Positions 45,379-53,929 of a DNA stretch of 61,163 nt are shown in pieces. The DNA comes from Lentilactobacillus parafarraginis DSM 18390 = JCM 14109 (GTDB lineage: Bacteria; Bacillota; Bacilli; Lactobacillales; Lactobacillaceae), in assembly GCF_001435895.1 (NCBI RefSeq), contig NZ_AZFZ01000007.1, positions 12,368-73,530 of the forward strand, read 5' to 3'. The notes beneath the pieces were generated by a model that was not told the DNA's origin, ran no database searches, and was given only the letters and a program-made list of their open reading frames with translations. Within the stretch, counting starts at the first letter, position 1. Each line of letters opens with the position of its first letter. A program made the translations under genes and the position numbers.

Positions 45379-47565
45379 ATGTTAAATATTATGAAACCGG
45401 TATCATACTACAACGTTGAATACTTACCAAATTCAACTTTAAAAGAAAAGTTTGAGCGCAATATTAATTGGATGCTGTCACTGACACCAGATCAATTACT
45501 ATACAACTACCGGAAAAATGCGGGTCTTGACACGAAGGGCACCACACCATTGACTGTGTGGGAGTCACCTGACTTCTTCTTTAGAGGTCACTTCACGGGT
45601 CATTACTTATCTGGCGCTTCCAAAACATTCGTTGAATTAACCAATACGGACGAGAAGGATCCTCAAGCAGTTGAGTTGAAAAACAGAGTGGATCTAATTG
45701 TAACCGGTTTAAAGGAAGTTCAGGACAAGCTTAGTGAAACTTCCGAATTCCCAGGCTATCTAGCCGCAGAACCTGAAAAGCGGTTTGATAATCTTGAAAA
45801 ATTACGATTTAACGGTAACCATTACGTTCCATACTATGCGATTCAAAAGTTGATGGACGGCCTGATGGATGCTTATCAATACACCGGCAATCAAACAGCC
45901 TTGCAACTCGTTAAAAATCTAACCAGTTACGTTGAAAAGCGCATGGCAAAGCTGACACCGGAACGGATTTCAGCAATGCTGGACACCCGCTGGTACCAAG
46001 GATCTGGCCAGTACATTTTCCATCAAGAATTTGGCGCAATGCATCGAACCCTCCTACGGTTATATGAACTGACCGGAAAGAAAGAACAGGATGTCTTTGA
46101 TTTAGCTGAGAAGTTCGATCGTAAGTGGTTCCGTGACATGCTGATTAATAATCAGGATAAGTTGGGCTACTACTCAATGCATTCAAACACCGAGTTGGTA
46201 TGTGCTGAAGGGATGCTGGAATACTATCACGTCACTGGCGATGATCAGTATAAAAAAGGCGTTGAAAATTACATGGACTGGATGCACACCGGCCATGAAT
46301 TACCTACAAAGGGCATTTCAGGCCGCTCCGCATACCCAGCGCCCGCTGATTATGGTTCGGAACTTTATGATTATCCGGAAATGTTCTTCAAACATTTATC
46401 AAAACTCAATGGCGAAAGCTGCTGCAGTCATGATTTGAACTACTTGAGTTCTGAATTGTTTGCTGATACAAAGGATCCCGTTTTGATGAACGATTACGAA
46501 ATCCGGTTTATCAACGCGATCATGGCTCAACAAAATAACGACAGCGCAATTGCTGAATACCTGTACAACTTAAGCGTTGCGCCCAACTCAGTAAAACATT
46601 ACGATCGCGGCGGTTTCTGGTGCTGTGTCGGAAGCGGTACCGAACGGCACTCAACCTTGGTAGACGGGATTTACTACCAGGATAACGATGACATCTACGT
46701 TGCCCAGTACTTCGATTCAATCCTGAACTTAAAGGATCAGGGCGTTAAGGTTACCCAGGATGCGCACTATCCTGACCAGCACTTTGCTCACATCACCGTG
46801 GAAACTGAGCAGCCAAAGGACTTCACTATTTATGTCCGCGTACCAAAGTGGTCAGCCGAAACGACAATTACCGTAGATGGGAAGGCCGTTAAGGTTCAAC
46901 CTGAAAATGGGTTTGTTGCCATCAAGCGTAATTGGTCGAAGAAGTCAGAAATCACGATTAACTTTGATTTCCAACTTCGTTACCAAGTATTAGCCGATCG
47001 GTTTAACCGGATTGCCATCTATTACGGCCCAATCTTATTAGCCGCTCAAAAGGCTGATTTGCCAGCTTCAACCGTTTCAGCCAAGGAATACCTGAACGAT
47101 CTTGAAAAGGTCGAGGGCAAAAACCAATTCCGTTTGAAGGGCTCCGACATCATCTTCAAGTCATTGCCTGAAATCCCTGGTGAAACGCCTTACAACGTCT
47201 TCGTCAAGGTACCTGAAGAACCAGTTGCAAAAACCATTGATACTCAAAATGATGGCGCGCAATTCGGTCACCAGTGGACGTTGGCAGTTGACCCTGATAA
47301 GAAGAACTACTTGAAGATTACCTATTCAGCACTGGATGATGACATCTACAGTTTCCAAATTGAAGACGATGACCAAGTGCTCTTCACCCAGACAATGACC
47401 AAGGAAGAATGGCCTGAAGATTCCTACTATATTTACCCATTGCCACAATCAGTCACGAAGGGCCGCGACAAGCTCAACATCAAGATTGAGCCGCTGGATT
47501 ACGAAAGCTTAAACTTTGACGTTGCCGACATTGACAAGATTGAAACGATGGTTGCAACAAAGTAA
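45379..47565 (+). CDS. GH127 beta-L-arabinofuranosidase
   Basis: 728-residue protein of glycoside hydrolase family 127 (DUF1680). The (alpha/alpha)6 barrel carries the Zn/cysteine site: NGESCCSHDL (Glu and Cys) near residue 350 and GGFWCCVGSG (two Cys, one the likely nucleophile) near 415, as in HypBA1. A C-terminal beta-sandwich follows. No signal peptide is present, so it should act on imported beta-L-arabinofuranosides, matching the GPH symporter downstream. Start is at 45379 or at a second ATG at 45391, both compatible with the GAGGAAGG site. Two cre-like boxes predict glucose repression. Confidence 0.9.
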   Translation: MLNIMKPVSYYNVEYLPNSTLKEKFERNINWMLSLTPDQLLYNYRKNAGLDTKGTTPLTVWESPDFFFRGHFTGHYLSGASKTFVELTNTDEKDPQAVELKNRVDLIVTGLKEVQDKLSETSEFPGYLAAEPEKRFDNLEKLRFNGNHYVPYYAIQKLMDGLMDAYQYTGNQTALQLVKNLTSYVEKRMAKLTPERISAMLDTRWYQGSGQYIFHQEFGAMHRTLLRLYELTGKKEQDVFDLAEKFDRKWFRDMLINNQDKLGYYSMHSNTELVCAEGMLEYYHVTGDDQYKKGVENYMDWMHTGHELPTKGISGRSAYPAPADYGSELYDYPEMFFKHLSKLNGESCCSHDLNYLSSELFADTKDPVLMNDYEIRFINAIMAQQNNDSAIAEYLYNLSVAPNSVKHYDRGGFWCCVGSGTERHSTLVDGIYYQDNDDIYVAQYFDSILNLKDQGVKVTQDAHYPDQHFAHITVETEQPKDFTIYVRVPKWSAETTITVDGKAVKVQPENGFVAIKRNWSKKSEITINFDFQLRYQVLADRFNRIAIYYGPILLAAQKADLPASTVSAKEYLNDLEKVEGKNQFRLKGSDIIFKSLPEIPGETPYNVFVKVPEEPVAKTIDTQNDGAQFGHQWTLAVDPDKKNYLKITYSALDDDIYSFQIEDDDQVLFTQTMTKEEWPEDSYYIYPLPQSVTKGRDKLNIKIEPLDYESLNFDVADIDKIETMVATK

Positions 47566-47624
47566 TTTAAATGGTTTAGGCGTGATGGCATCCCTGCCAA
47601 TCACACGCTACAGGAGGTTTTTAA

Positions 47625-49988
47625 ATGGAGTCGGATTATTTAACAATCCAACAGAATCATCGGGGGGCAATCACAAAGCTTCAACTTAAAAATGATAAAA
47701 GTAATATGAATTGGGTGATCGATCCAGATTATCTGGCATCACTTAATTATCAAGATAATGACAAACTGTTTGGTGAATTTAACATCACCGTCAGTGGTAA
47801 AAAGTATCGCAGTATTGACCAGGAACCAGACGTTGTCAGTCAGGCAGACGGCAGCACGGTCACATTCCACGTTAATGGATTGAATATTACGCAGCACTAT
47901 CAGGTTAAGAATGACCGCTTGGACTGGCAGTTTTCAATCGAAAACGGCGGTTCCGAAGATGTTAGTATCGACAGCCTCGGTCTTTGGCTGAGCCTGGCTT
48001 ACGTGATGTTTCGTGATAAGGACGTTCACCGAAATGCCAATCAATCAGTTGCCGTGTTCCCACAAATTTCCAATAACTACACTAAGTTAGCGGCCGTTCG
48101 CCGGGACAACACCGCGCCTAATATGGGCGTTTACCAGACAGCGGGCAAGGTGCTCTCAGTCGGCACATTCAATGAGTATACGAACCGGTTCTTCGAAAAT
48201 GTGTCACCATCGCTGGATGGCATGCTGTTTCATGAAATCGTTTTGGCAGGTGGCTATGAGGATGATAAACGGCCGCATCATGACTGGATTTATTCTCAAG
48301 AAAAACTAACGGTTGCGCCTGGCCAAACCAGGACCTGGGGCTTTGTTCTCGAACCGTTCAGTGATCAAGCTGATTTCTATCAAAAGGGATTAGCGCTTGG
48401 CCATCCGCGGTTCTCCTTTGAACCAATGATTTCTCAAGGTTCGGATCAAATCTTTAATGTCACGCTGGCAAAGAATCAAACGCTTAAACGGGTAACGGTT
48501 AATTATCATGCAAATCACAAACTTGTGAGTGATGACTTAACCGATCAGTTCAAGGATGGTCGCTTAGTCTACCGCCCGTCCGGCTTAGGTGAGCATCGGG
48601 TGGTTCTGGAGTTTGGCGATGGAACCAGTGATATGGGCGTCTTCAACGTCATGAGTTCGATTAATGAACTGCTGGAAAACCGTTCAGCTTACATTTCCCA
48701 TCATTCATACGCTGGCAAGTCCGGAAAGGTGCCATACAGTTTCGGCCCCGTTTCCAACCAGGGTGAATCCATCGGGAAGATGACTTTCATTCTCCAGGAA
48801 TGCCTGCTGGATCACTCAATTAGCGACGCAGATGAGGAGATTGCTCAAGTTGAGGAAAGTGCCGTTAACTATGTTCGACCAAAATGGTTCGTTGACGGTG
48901 ACTTCAAGAAACCTCGAAAACTGTACGGTGATTTCTACCGGGTAATGGATCTGGAGTACATTGCGCATATGTTCTACCTGCTCTCCCAATGCCCAGCTGA
49001 TAGCTTAAAGCTTCACACGCCAAAGGACTACCTGTCGTGGGCGGCACAAATCTTTGATGTTCGGGTCAACCCTGATCTTCATGATAATGAACGGGCAAAG
49101 ACCGAGGCCCAAATGCTTGGGACTTACTTCCTCTACATTGAAGATTTGTTGGCTGACTTGAAAAAGAACGGCCTGGATAAGGAGTACGGCGAAATTTCCA
49201 AGTCATGGAAAACCGCGACTGATCGGGTTGCCGCTCAAAGCGATACGCTCGCAGCCGCAATGACTGAACACTTCTTTGACAACGCCGGCTTTGGTCCCGC
49301 CACTGGGGCGCTTGCCCTTACTGGTAACATCGCCGCGGCGAGAACCTATGGGGAGTTATTAAAGGCCAACATTGGCTTCAGTAATGATTTCCGTTCCCAA
49401 AGTCCTGATCGTTGGTGGGAAGCCTTGTCCTACATGATTCACGCGTTGTGGGGCGGTGTCACTGCCGCTGCTGCTCAAATTGCCGGTGAGTGTCTCTATG
49501 ACCCAGAGCTGATTGAAGCGGCTTATCGGGCGACTGGGGCGGTGCTCTATATGTACGATTCCAACGCCACGGCGACTGATCGGATGCTTAAACCAGGAGA
49601 AGCCGCATCGACGTACAGCATTGCCGGACCAAACTTAAACCGGCCGGACCTTTCCCGGAACCGTTTTGGCCAATCGATCTTTGCTTCTGATGGCGGCATC
49701 TTCGCCCGCCTGTTTCCGGATGGGTACACCGGTGAAGATGACTGGGATATGGGCGAGGAACTGGTTGCCTACCTGAATGGATTTGGGCAGAAGACCTACG
49801 TCTACCAGGATAAGCAGGGTGATCTTAAAGCAATCAACGGCCGAATTTCCAAATTAACGAAATCCAGTTACCAGGTTGAAAGCTTTGCCCCTTATATCAA
49901 TGAGTACATTGACTTAACGAATCAAACCGTTCTCAAATCAAACACGAAAGCGGTGAAGTATTACCGCGAAAATGGGCAGTTTGAATAA
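47625..49988 (+). CDS. large protein, probable glycan-active enzyme of the arabinofuranoside operon
   Basis: 787-residue protein I do not recognise with certainty; it resembles proteins annotated DUF5695. The first 330 residues look beta-rich; the remainder (about 380-780) is helical and aromatic-rich, with SPDRWWEALSYMIHALWGG and GPNLNRPDLSRNRFGQSIF, as in (alpha/alpha)-barrel enzymes. There is no signal peptide. It sits 59 bases after GH127 and before the symporter, with an AGGAGG ribosome site, so it is probably co-expressed and acts on the same imported glycan. A catalytic activity is inferred only from context. Confidence 0.6.
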   Translation: MESDYLTIQQNHRGAITKLQLKNDKSNMNWVIDPDYLASLNYQDNDKLFGEFNITVSGKKYRSIDQEPDVVSQADGSTVTFHVNGLNITQHYQVKNDRLDWQFSIENGGSEDVSIDSLGLWLSLAYVMFRDKDVHRNANQSVAVFPQISNNYTKLAAVRRDNTAPNMGVYQTAGKVLSVGTFNEYTNRFFENVSPSLDGMLFHEIVLAGGYEDDKRPHHDWIYSQEKLTVAPGQTRTWGFVLEPFSDQADFYQKGLALGHPRFSFEPMISQGSDQIFNVTLAKNQTLKRVTVNYHANHKLVSDDLTDQFKDGRLVYRPSGLGEHRVVLEFGDGTSDMGVFNVMSSINELLENRSAYISHHSYAGKSGKVPYSFGPVSNQGESIGKMTFILQECLLDHSISDADEEIAQVEESAVNYVRPKWFVDGDFKKPRKLYGDFYRVMDLEYIAHMFYLLSQCPADSLKLHTPKDYLSWAAQIFDVRVNPDLHDNERAKTEAQMLGTYFLYIEDLLADLKKNGLDKEYGEISKSWKTATDRVAAQSDTLAAAMTEHFFDNAGFGPATGALALTGNIAAARTYGELLKANIGFSNDFRSQSPDRWWEALSYMIHALWGGVTAAAAQIAGECLYDPELIEAAYRATGAVLYMYDSNATATDRMLKPGEAASTYSIAGPNLNRPDLSRNRFGQSIFASDGGIFARLFPDGYTGEDDWDMGEELVAYLNGFGQKTYVYQDKQGDLKAINGRISKLTKSSYQVESFAPYINEYIDLTNQTVLKSNTKAVKYYRENGQFE

Positions 49989-50018
49989 ATCGAATAGATA
50001 CCTTTAAGGAGGTGAGAG

Positions 50019-50054
50019 ATGTTTCATGAATGGGGTTCATCAAGTCTAAATTAA
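50019..50054 (+). CDS. 11-codon upstream ORF before the GPH symporter
   Basis: A tiny frame (MFHEWGSSSLN) follows a near-perfect ribosome site AAGGAGGTGA and ends 17 bases before the symporter ATG. The strength of the ribosome site suggests that it is translated; it may couple or control symporter translation. Confidence 0.4.
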   Translation: MFHEWGSSSLN

Positions 50055-50071
50055 GATAGGAGATTTCTACA

Positions 50072-51460
50072 ATGGAAAAAAATGCTGTTAATACAGCAGG
50101 TTCGAACACCGATAGTGCGAATGTCAAACTATCAGTTTGGGAAAAAACAGCTTATTCCTTCACTGATATGGCTGGGAACTTGCTATACGTTACGATTTCA
50201 AGTTATATTCTTTATTTCTATACTGATGTGTTCAGTATTTCAGTTGGTGGTGCTGGTTTAATCTTGCTGGTTGCCCGTTTCTTCGATGCCGTTAGTGCAC
50301 CAGTTTGGGGCTCAATCGTTGACCACACGCACACTAAATGGGGTCAAAGTCGACCATACTTCTTATGGCTGGCCATTCCGTTTGCTGTTGCGACATTCTT
50401 AGCATTTACCGCACCAAATCTTCACGGTACCGCTAAGTTATGGTATGCCGGGTTCACTTACATCTTGGCTGCCGGGGTTGTTTATACTGGTATTCAAACA
50501 CCGATTACTGCTATTCTTCCTAGTTTAACCACTAATGGTCAGGAACGGATCAACGCCAACACCTTCCGGATGTGTGGTGGGTCCATCGGATCATTTATCA
50601 CAAGTACGTTTGCTTTACCATTAGTTGCTTTCTTTGGTAAAGGTAATGATAAAGTTGGTTTCATGTGGACAATGTTCCTGTTTGGTGTTCTGGCCGTTAT
50701 TCTCTTGTTCCTCTCATTCAAAGGGATGAAAGAACGGACAATTGCTGTTCAAAAGCCAATTCCTTTCAAGGATTCCTTGAAAGCAACTGTTGGTAACAAT
50801 CCATGGTACATCTTGGTTATTGCCTTCGTTATTTACTGGGTTGCTCAGTCAACTCGTAACGGAATTTCAGTTTACTATGCTAAGTACAACTTAGGTAACG
50901 AACAATTAACTTCTGTATTTAACGGACTTCAAGTTCTTGGGATCATCGCAACGATGTGTATTCCATTTATTGTTAAGGTTACTAATAAGACCATGACTAT
51001 GTTAATTGGTTTGGCAATTGGTGCCTTTGGTCAAATCATGATGGGCTTTGTTGGTAACAACTTTACCCTTGTTATTATCGCTTGGATCATCGGAATCTTC
51101 GGTGCTTCAACTGCCATTGCAATGCCATTCGGGATGTTAGCCGATACCGTTGATTATGGTGAGTGGAAGACCGGGATTCGAGCCCCTGGTTTCTTAACCG
51201 CCGTTGGTTCAGCCTTCTGTATCCAACTTGGTTCAGGATTCGGTTCATTTATTCCTTCAAAGATCATGGCCGCTGCTGGGTTCGTTGCTAACAAGACCCA
51301 AACCGCGCACGCACTGGGCGCAATCCACTTTACATTTATCTACCTGCCAGTGATTATCTACGCGGTTGTTGCCGCAATCATGTGCTTCTACTTCAAGTAC
51401 GAGAAGATGGAACCACAAATCAAGGCTGATCTTGCAAAGCGCCATGAACAAAACGCATAA
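50072..51460 (+). CDS. GPH family sugar:cation symporter
   Basis: 462-residue, twelve-helix transporter of the glycoside-pentoside-hexuronide family, with YSFTDMAGNLLYVTISSYIL, FDAVSAPVWGSIVDHT (the conserved cation-site Asp and GxxxD loop) and MPFGMLADTVDYGEWKTG. It lacks a C-terminal EIIA domain. Relatives carry xylosides, melibiose or isoprimeverose. In this operon it probably imports arabinofuranosyl disaccharides for the GH127 enzyme. Ribosome site is AGGAGA. Confidence 0.9.
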   Translation: MEKNAVNTAGSNTDSANVKLSVWEKTAYSFTDMAGNLLYVTISSYILYFYTDVFSISVGGAGLILLVARFFDAVSAPVWGSIVDHTHTKWGQSRPYFLWLAIPFAVATFLAFTAPNLHGTAKLWYAGFTYILAAGVVYTGIQTPITAILPSLTTNGQERINANTFRMCGGSIGSFITSTFALPLVAFFGKGNDKVGFMWTMFLFGVLAVILLFLSFKGMKERTIAVQKPIPFKDSLKATVGNNPWYILVIAFVIYWVAQSTRNGISVYYAKYNLGNEQLTSVFNGLQVLGIIATMCIPFIVKVTNKTMTMLIGLAIGAFGQIMMGFVGNNFTLVIIAWIIGIFGASTAIAMPFGMLADTVDYGEWKTGIRAPGFLTAVGSAFCIQLGSGFGSFIPSKIMAAAGFVANKTQTAHALGAIHFTFIYLPVIIYAVVAAIMCFYFKYEKMEPQIKADLAKRHEQNA

Positions 51461-51560
51461 TTCACATCACTAGAATCTTGGGTGTCACCTAGCAACTTAT
51501 AATTGGTTTCTGACAGTTTCACTTTGGTCGGTTGTTGACACCCCCAGCTGACCGCCTATT

Positions 51561-51614
51561 CGGTAGTTAATCCATGCTTGGCACCCCAAGGGCATGGGTT
51601 GACTACCGTTTTTA
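51561..51614 (+). terminator. terminator after the symporter
   Basis: CGGTAGT and CCATGC pair with GCATGG and ACTACCG, followed by TTTTT. The gap before it also has an inverted GGGTGTC/GACACCC pair. Confidence 0.8.
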
Positions 51615-51648
51615 TTAAAATGAGGATTACGAAAGGAGTTGAATTGGG

Positions 51649-51975
51649 ATGCTTAAACCAATCTATTTAATTCGGATTGCCCTGCAGGCCGTCATTATCG
51701 GCGCCATTTACTTTCTGTACTGTTCAAATCCGGATGGCAGTTTCACACTGCGAATTGGATTCGTCGCAGTTTGGTTGATCCTATCATTCATTAGTCAAAT
51801 TTACCTCATGCGGTTTCGGGGCTTGTACCCGCGATCGGTTGCCAAGGCGAACGCAAACGGTCATGATGTTGCGGAAATCAACTTCTTCTTGGCCGTTGGG
51901 TTACTCGTAATCTACGCGTTAATTGGGCCAATCGTTGCCGTTGGGTTTTACTTCTGGGATCGCCAGTTGAACTAA
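51649..51975 (+). CDS. small membrane protein of unknown function
   Basis: 108-residue protein with three membrane helices (about 8-24, 33-50 and 80-100). It is not recognised. It has a GAAAGGAG ribosome site, lies behind the symporter terminator, and ends at a bidirectional terminator, so it may be read through from the sugar operon or use an unseen promoter. Confidence 0.7.
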   Translation: MLKPIYLIRIALQAVIIGAIYFLYCSNPDGSFTLRIGFVAVWLILSFISQIYLMRFRGLYPRSVAKANANGHDVAEINFFLAVGLLVIYALIGPIVAVGFYFWDRQLN

Positions 51976-52002
51976 TTAGAATTTTTAAAATCATCATTAA
52001 AC

Positions 52003-52042
52003 TAAAAGCCACCGCGAATTCACTGGATTCGCGGTGGCTTTT
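52003..52042. terminator. bidirectional terminator
   Basis: AAAAGCCACCGCGAATTC pairs with GATTCGCGGTGGCTTTT; serves the small membrane protein and the phosphatase. Confidence 0.9.
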
Positions 52043-52050
52043 GTAATGGG

Positions 52051-52689
52051 TTATTGATTATATGAAACAACGGTGGGTTCACGGGTCACATCAAGAATCA
52101 TCAGGCTGCCATTTTTAGGCTGTTCACGGACCTCGCCATTTTTAGAGTAAATGGTAGCAAGGTTTCGCAGGTATGTTCCATGTGAAACAACGATGGCTGA
52201 CTGATCATCCGCTAACTGATTTTGGATGGTGGCCACCGCGCGTTTAATGCGTTTCTCAAGTTGATCCGCCGTTTCGGCATAGTGAAACGGATCGGCATCG
52301 TGCATGAAGTCCCGAACCTTAAGCAGGCCATACTGCTTGATTAAATCGGCCTGTTTAAAGTGCTCCAGTGGCCCGCCAATCATGTTCCAGGTCATCGTGC
52401 TGTCAATGGCTTCAAACGAACCGAAGTAGACCTCCCGAACGTCCTTGTGGATTTCACGGGGCACGTTAGCAGAACGGTTATTCTTGGCCAAGATAATGTC
52501 AAGGGTGTGGATTGCCCGCATCATATCGGAACTCACGGCCAAATCAAAATGAACGTCCTGTAGCTTTTCCCCAGTTATTGCGGCTTGTTTTTCGCCCTTT
52601 TCAGTCAGTGGTGAATCAACCCAGCCCTGCATACGGCGGAACTGATTCAGCAACGTTTGACCGTGGCGAACAAAATATATTTTTTTCAA
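52051..52689 (-). CDS. histidine phosphatase (phosphoglycerate mutase-like)
   Basis: 212-residue histidine phosphatase: catalytic YFVRHGQTLLN at residues 5-15, the MRAIHT Arg, and IVVSHGTYLRN near 160. Such proteins act as broad phosphatases or as phosphoglycerate mutases; the substrate is unknown. Start is TTG with AAGGAG seven bases upstream. A parS-like 16-mer lies inside the coding region. Confidence 0.9.
   Translation of the reverse strand: MKKIYFVRHGQTLLNQFRRMQGWVDSPLTEKGEKQAAITGEKLQDVHFDLAVSSDMMRAIHTLDIILAKNNRSANVPREIHKDVREVYFGSFEAIDSTMTWNMIGGPLEHFKQADLIKQYGLLKVRDFMHDADPFHYAETADQLEKRIKRAVATIQNQLADDQSAIVVSHGTYLRNLATIYSKNGEVREQPKNGSLMILDVTREPTVVSYNQ
52174..52189. other. parS-like site within a coding region
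   Basis: TGTTCCATGTGAAACA matches TGTTNCACGTGAAACA except for one central base. Confidence 0.75.
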
Positions 52690-52797
52690 TAGTCGACTCC
52701 TTAACGTAATATCTATACCTAAGACTTTACTATGTTTAGGGCAAATAGAAAAGTGGCTGGGGTCATCGGGACCGTCATTTTTCGAAAAGGGCGTTAT

Positions 52798-52830
52798 TTT
52801 AAGGCTCGTTTAAGCTGGTCTGTGTATTCT
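52798..52830 (+). promoter_or_regulatory. CiaR-type promoter of the csRNA-like RNA
   Basis: TTTAAG-GCTCG-TTTAAG (52798-52814) is an exact TTTAAG-N5-TTTAAG direct repeat, followed after ten bases by TATTCT (52825-52830). This repeat and its distance from the -10 are those of CiaR-dependent promoters of streptococci. Confidence 0.75.
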
Positions 52831-52836
52831 AAGCAC

Positions 52837-52983
52837 AATCAATATTCCCCTCCAAACAATATTGATTAAGCAAGCTGTTCGATGATGCAGTAAGCTTTCT
52901 TCATGATAGAGATCTCCCCCCTAACAAGATCTCCTCCAATATAAATGATTACGCTGTCCGGCAGAGATGCCGGATATTTTTTT
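52837..52983 (+). ncRNA. csRNA-like small RNA with two C-rich loops
   Basis: The predicted 147-nt RNA starts in a perfect 10-bp hairpin (52837-52846/52858-52867) with loop CCCCTCCAAAC, has a weaker central hairpin (about 52867-52897), then GAGATC/GATCTC (52909-52933) with loop TCCCCCCTAACAA, a single-stranded CTCC, and an intrinsic terminator. Loop sequences are anti-Shine-Dalgarno. No ORF with a ribosome site is present. It resembles the cia-dependent small RNAs in promoter, size, layout and C-rich loops; homology to them is not claimed. Confidence 0.7.
52957..52983 (+). terminator. terminator of the csRNA-like RNA
   Basis: TCCGGCA-GAGA-TGCCGGA followed by TATTTTTTT. Confidence 0.92.
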
Positions 52984-53053
52984 GCGCCGATAAAATCGAC
53001 CCGGTAAACGTTTAATGGCGGATCGTAAAATAAATATGATTTTTTTGGTGACC

Positions 53054-53086
53054 CTTAAGCTTTATTTAAGCCGGCTTCGGTATTCT
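53054..53086 (+). promoter_or_regulatory. CiaR-type promoter of the secreted-protein operon
   Basis: CTTAAG-CTTTA-TTTAAG (53054-53070), then ten bases, then TATTCT (53081-53086). The layout is identical to the promoter at 52798, with one mismatch in the first repeat. Confidence 0.7.
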
Positions 53087-53115
53087 AACGGTATTCCAAA
53101 TGAAGGGAGGCCAAA

Positions 53116-53181
53116 TTGAAACACCGGTACCAAATTCTAGGGATTATCAAAAATATCGAAACATCTGAAAGGGAGTTTTAA
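53116..53181 (+). CDS. 21-residue leader peptide upstream of the secreted protein
   Basis: A TTG-started frame (KHRYQILGIIKNIETSEREF after the initiator) follows GGGAGG and ends two bases before the TTG of the secreted protein, inside whose ribosome site (GAAAGGGAG) it terminates. This supports translational coupling. No similarity is recognised. Confidence 0.45.
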   Translation: MKHRYQILGIIKNIETSEREF

Positions 53182-53182
53182 T

Positions 53183-53668
53183 TTGAATCTGAAAAAAACA
53201 CTGTACACAGTCGCTGCATCAACTGCTTTAATTGCGCCAACATTTATCACGGGGGTTGTCGCTAACGCGGATGTGAAGCCTGACCAACCACAAACGGCAC
53301 AACGTCATCAAAAGAACGGTGCCCAGTCAACTCATCAAAATAATGATCAATTAAGCGTTGCCCCACGGCAAACTGGCAGCTCAGCAACCTCAGCCAATGA
53401 TGGCTACAATACCACCGTCACTGCCACCGGGTTACTTAATAAATTGAGCTATAAAGTCAACACAAGCGCTGATAGCGGTGCCGATAGTGATAATCCGTTT
53501 TCAATTCGCATTTATAAAGACGGCACGCTTCTTAAAACCATTAGTTCCGACGGTGGAACGTTAAGCGGGTCAATGTGGGTTGGTTCCGGAACCTACACCA
53601 TCAAAGTCTACACAACCAACGGGGCAAGCCACTGGACCGGTGGATTAACGTTGGGCGGCCTCATTTAA
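53183..53668 (+). CDS. small secreted protein of unknown function
   Basis: 161-residue precursor with a clear Sec signal peptide (basic NLKKTLYTVAAS start, hydrophobic core, cleavage after VVANA near residue 29). Residues 30-75 are Gln/Asn/His-rich and probably disordered; 76-161 look like a compact beta-sandwich with FSIRIYKDGTLLKTI and GSGTYTIKVYTTNG. No anchor motif, so it should be released. Start is TTG. It is driven by the second CiaR-type promoter, so it is probably part of an envelope-stress response. Not recognised by family. Confidence 0.75.
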   Translation: MNLKKTLYTVAASTALIAPTFITGVVANADVKPDQPQTAQRHQKNGAQSTHQNNDQLSVAPRQTGSSATSANDGYNTTVTATGLLNKLSYKVNTSADSGADSDNPFSIRIYKDGTLLKTISSDGGTLSGSMWVGSGTYTIKVYTTNGASHWTGGLTLGGLI

Positions 53669-53821
53669 GACCCTCCGTTTCAAATCCCTGATTAAACCCA
53701 CGACAATCCGACACCACCCAAACAACTGCAGATTTTTTGCTGGATTTAATTGGGGTTTTAGCCACCGGGCGCCAGAGATAAGCAGATAATGCGCCTGTAA
53801 TGGTTTATTTAGGTCAAATAG

Positions 53822-53862
53822 AAGGACGATCCAGAATTCATTTTCCGGATCGTCCTTTTAAC
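53822..53862 (+). terminator. terminator of the secreted-protein operon
   Basis: AAGGACGATCC pairs with GGATCGTCCTT followed by TT. Confidence 0.85.
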
Positions 53863-53929
53863 TGTTTAATTCGTGAAATCGGTTTTATAATAACAGTAAG
53901 CAGATTATTTAAGGGAGATGATCGCTAGT

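Noticed and set aside
52866-52904. Minus-strand 12-codon frame MKKAYCIIEQLA with a GGGGGGAG ribosome site
   Set aside because: The apparent ribosome site is just the complement of a C-rich loop of the plus-strand RNA, and no minus-strand promoter was seen.
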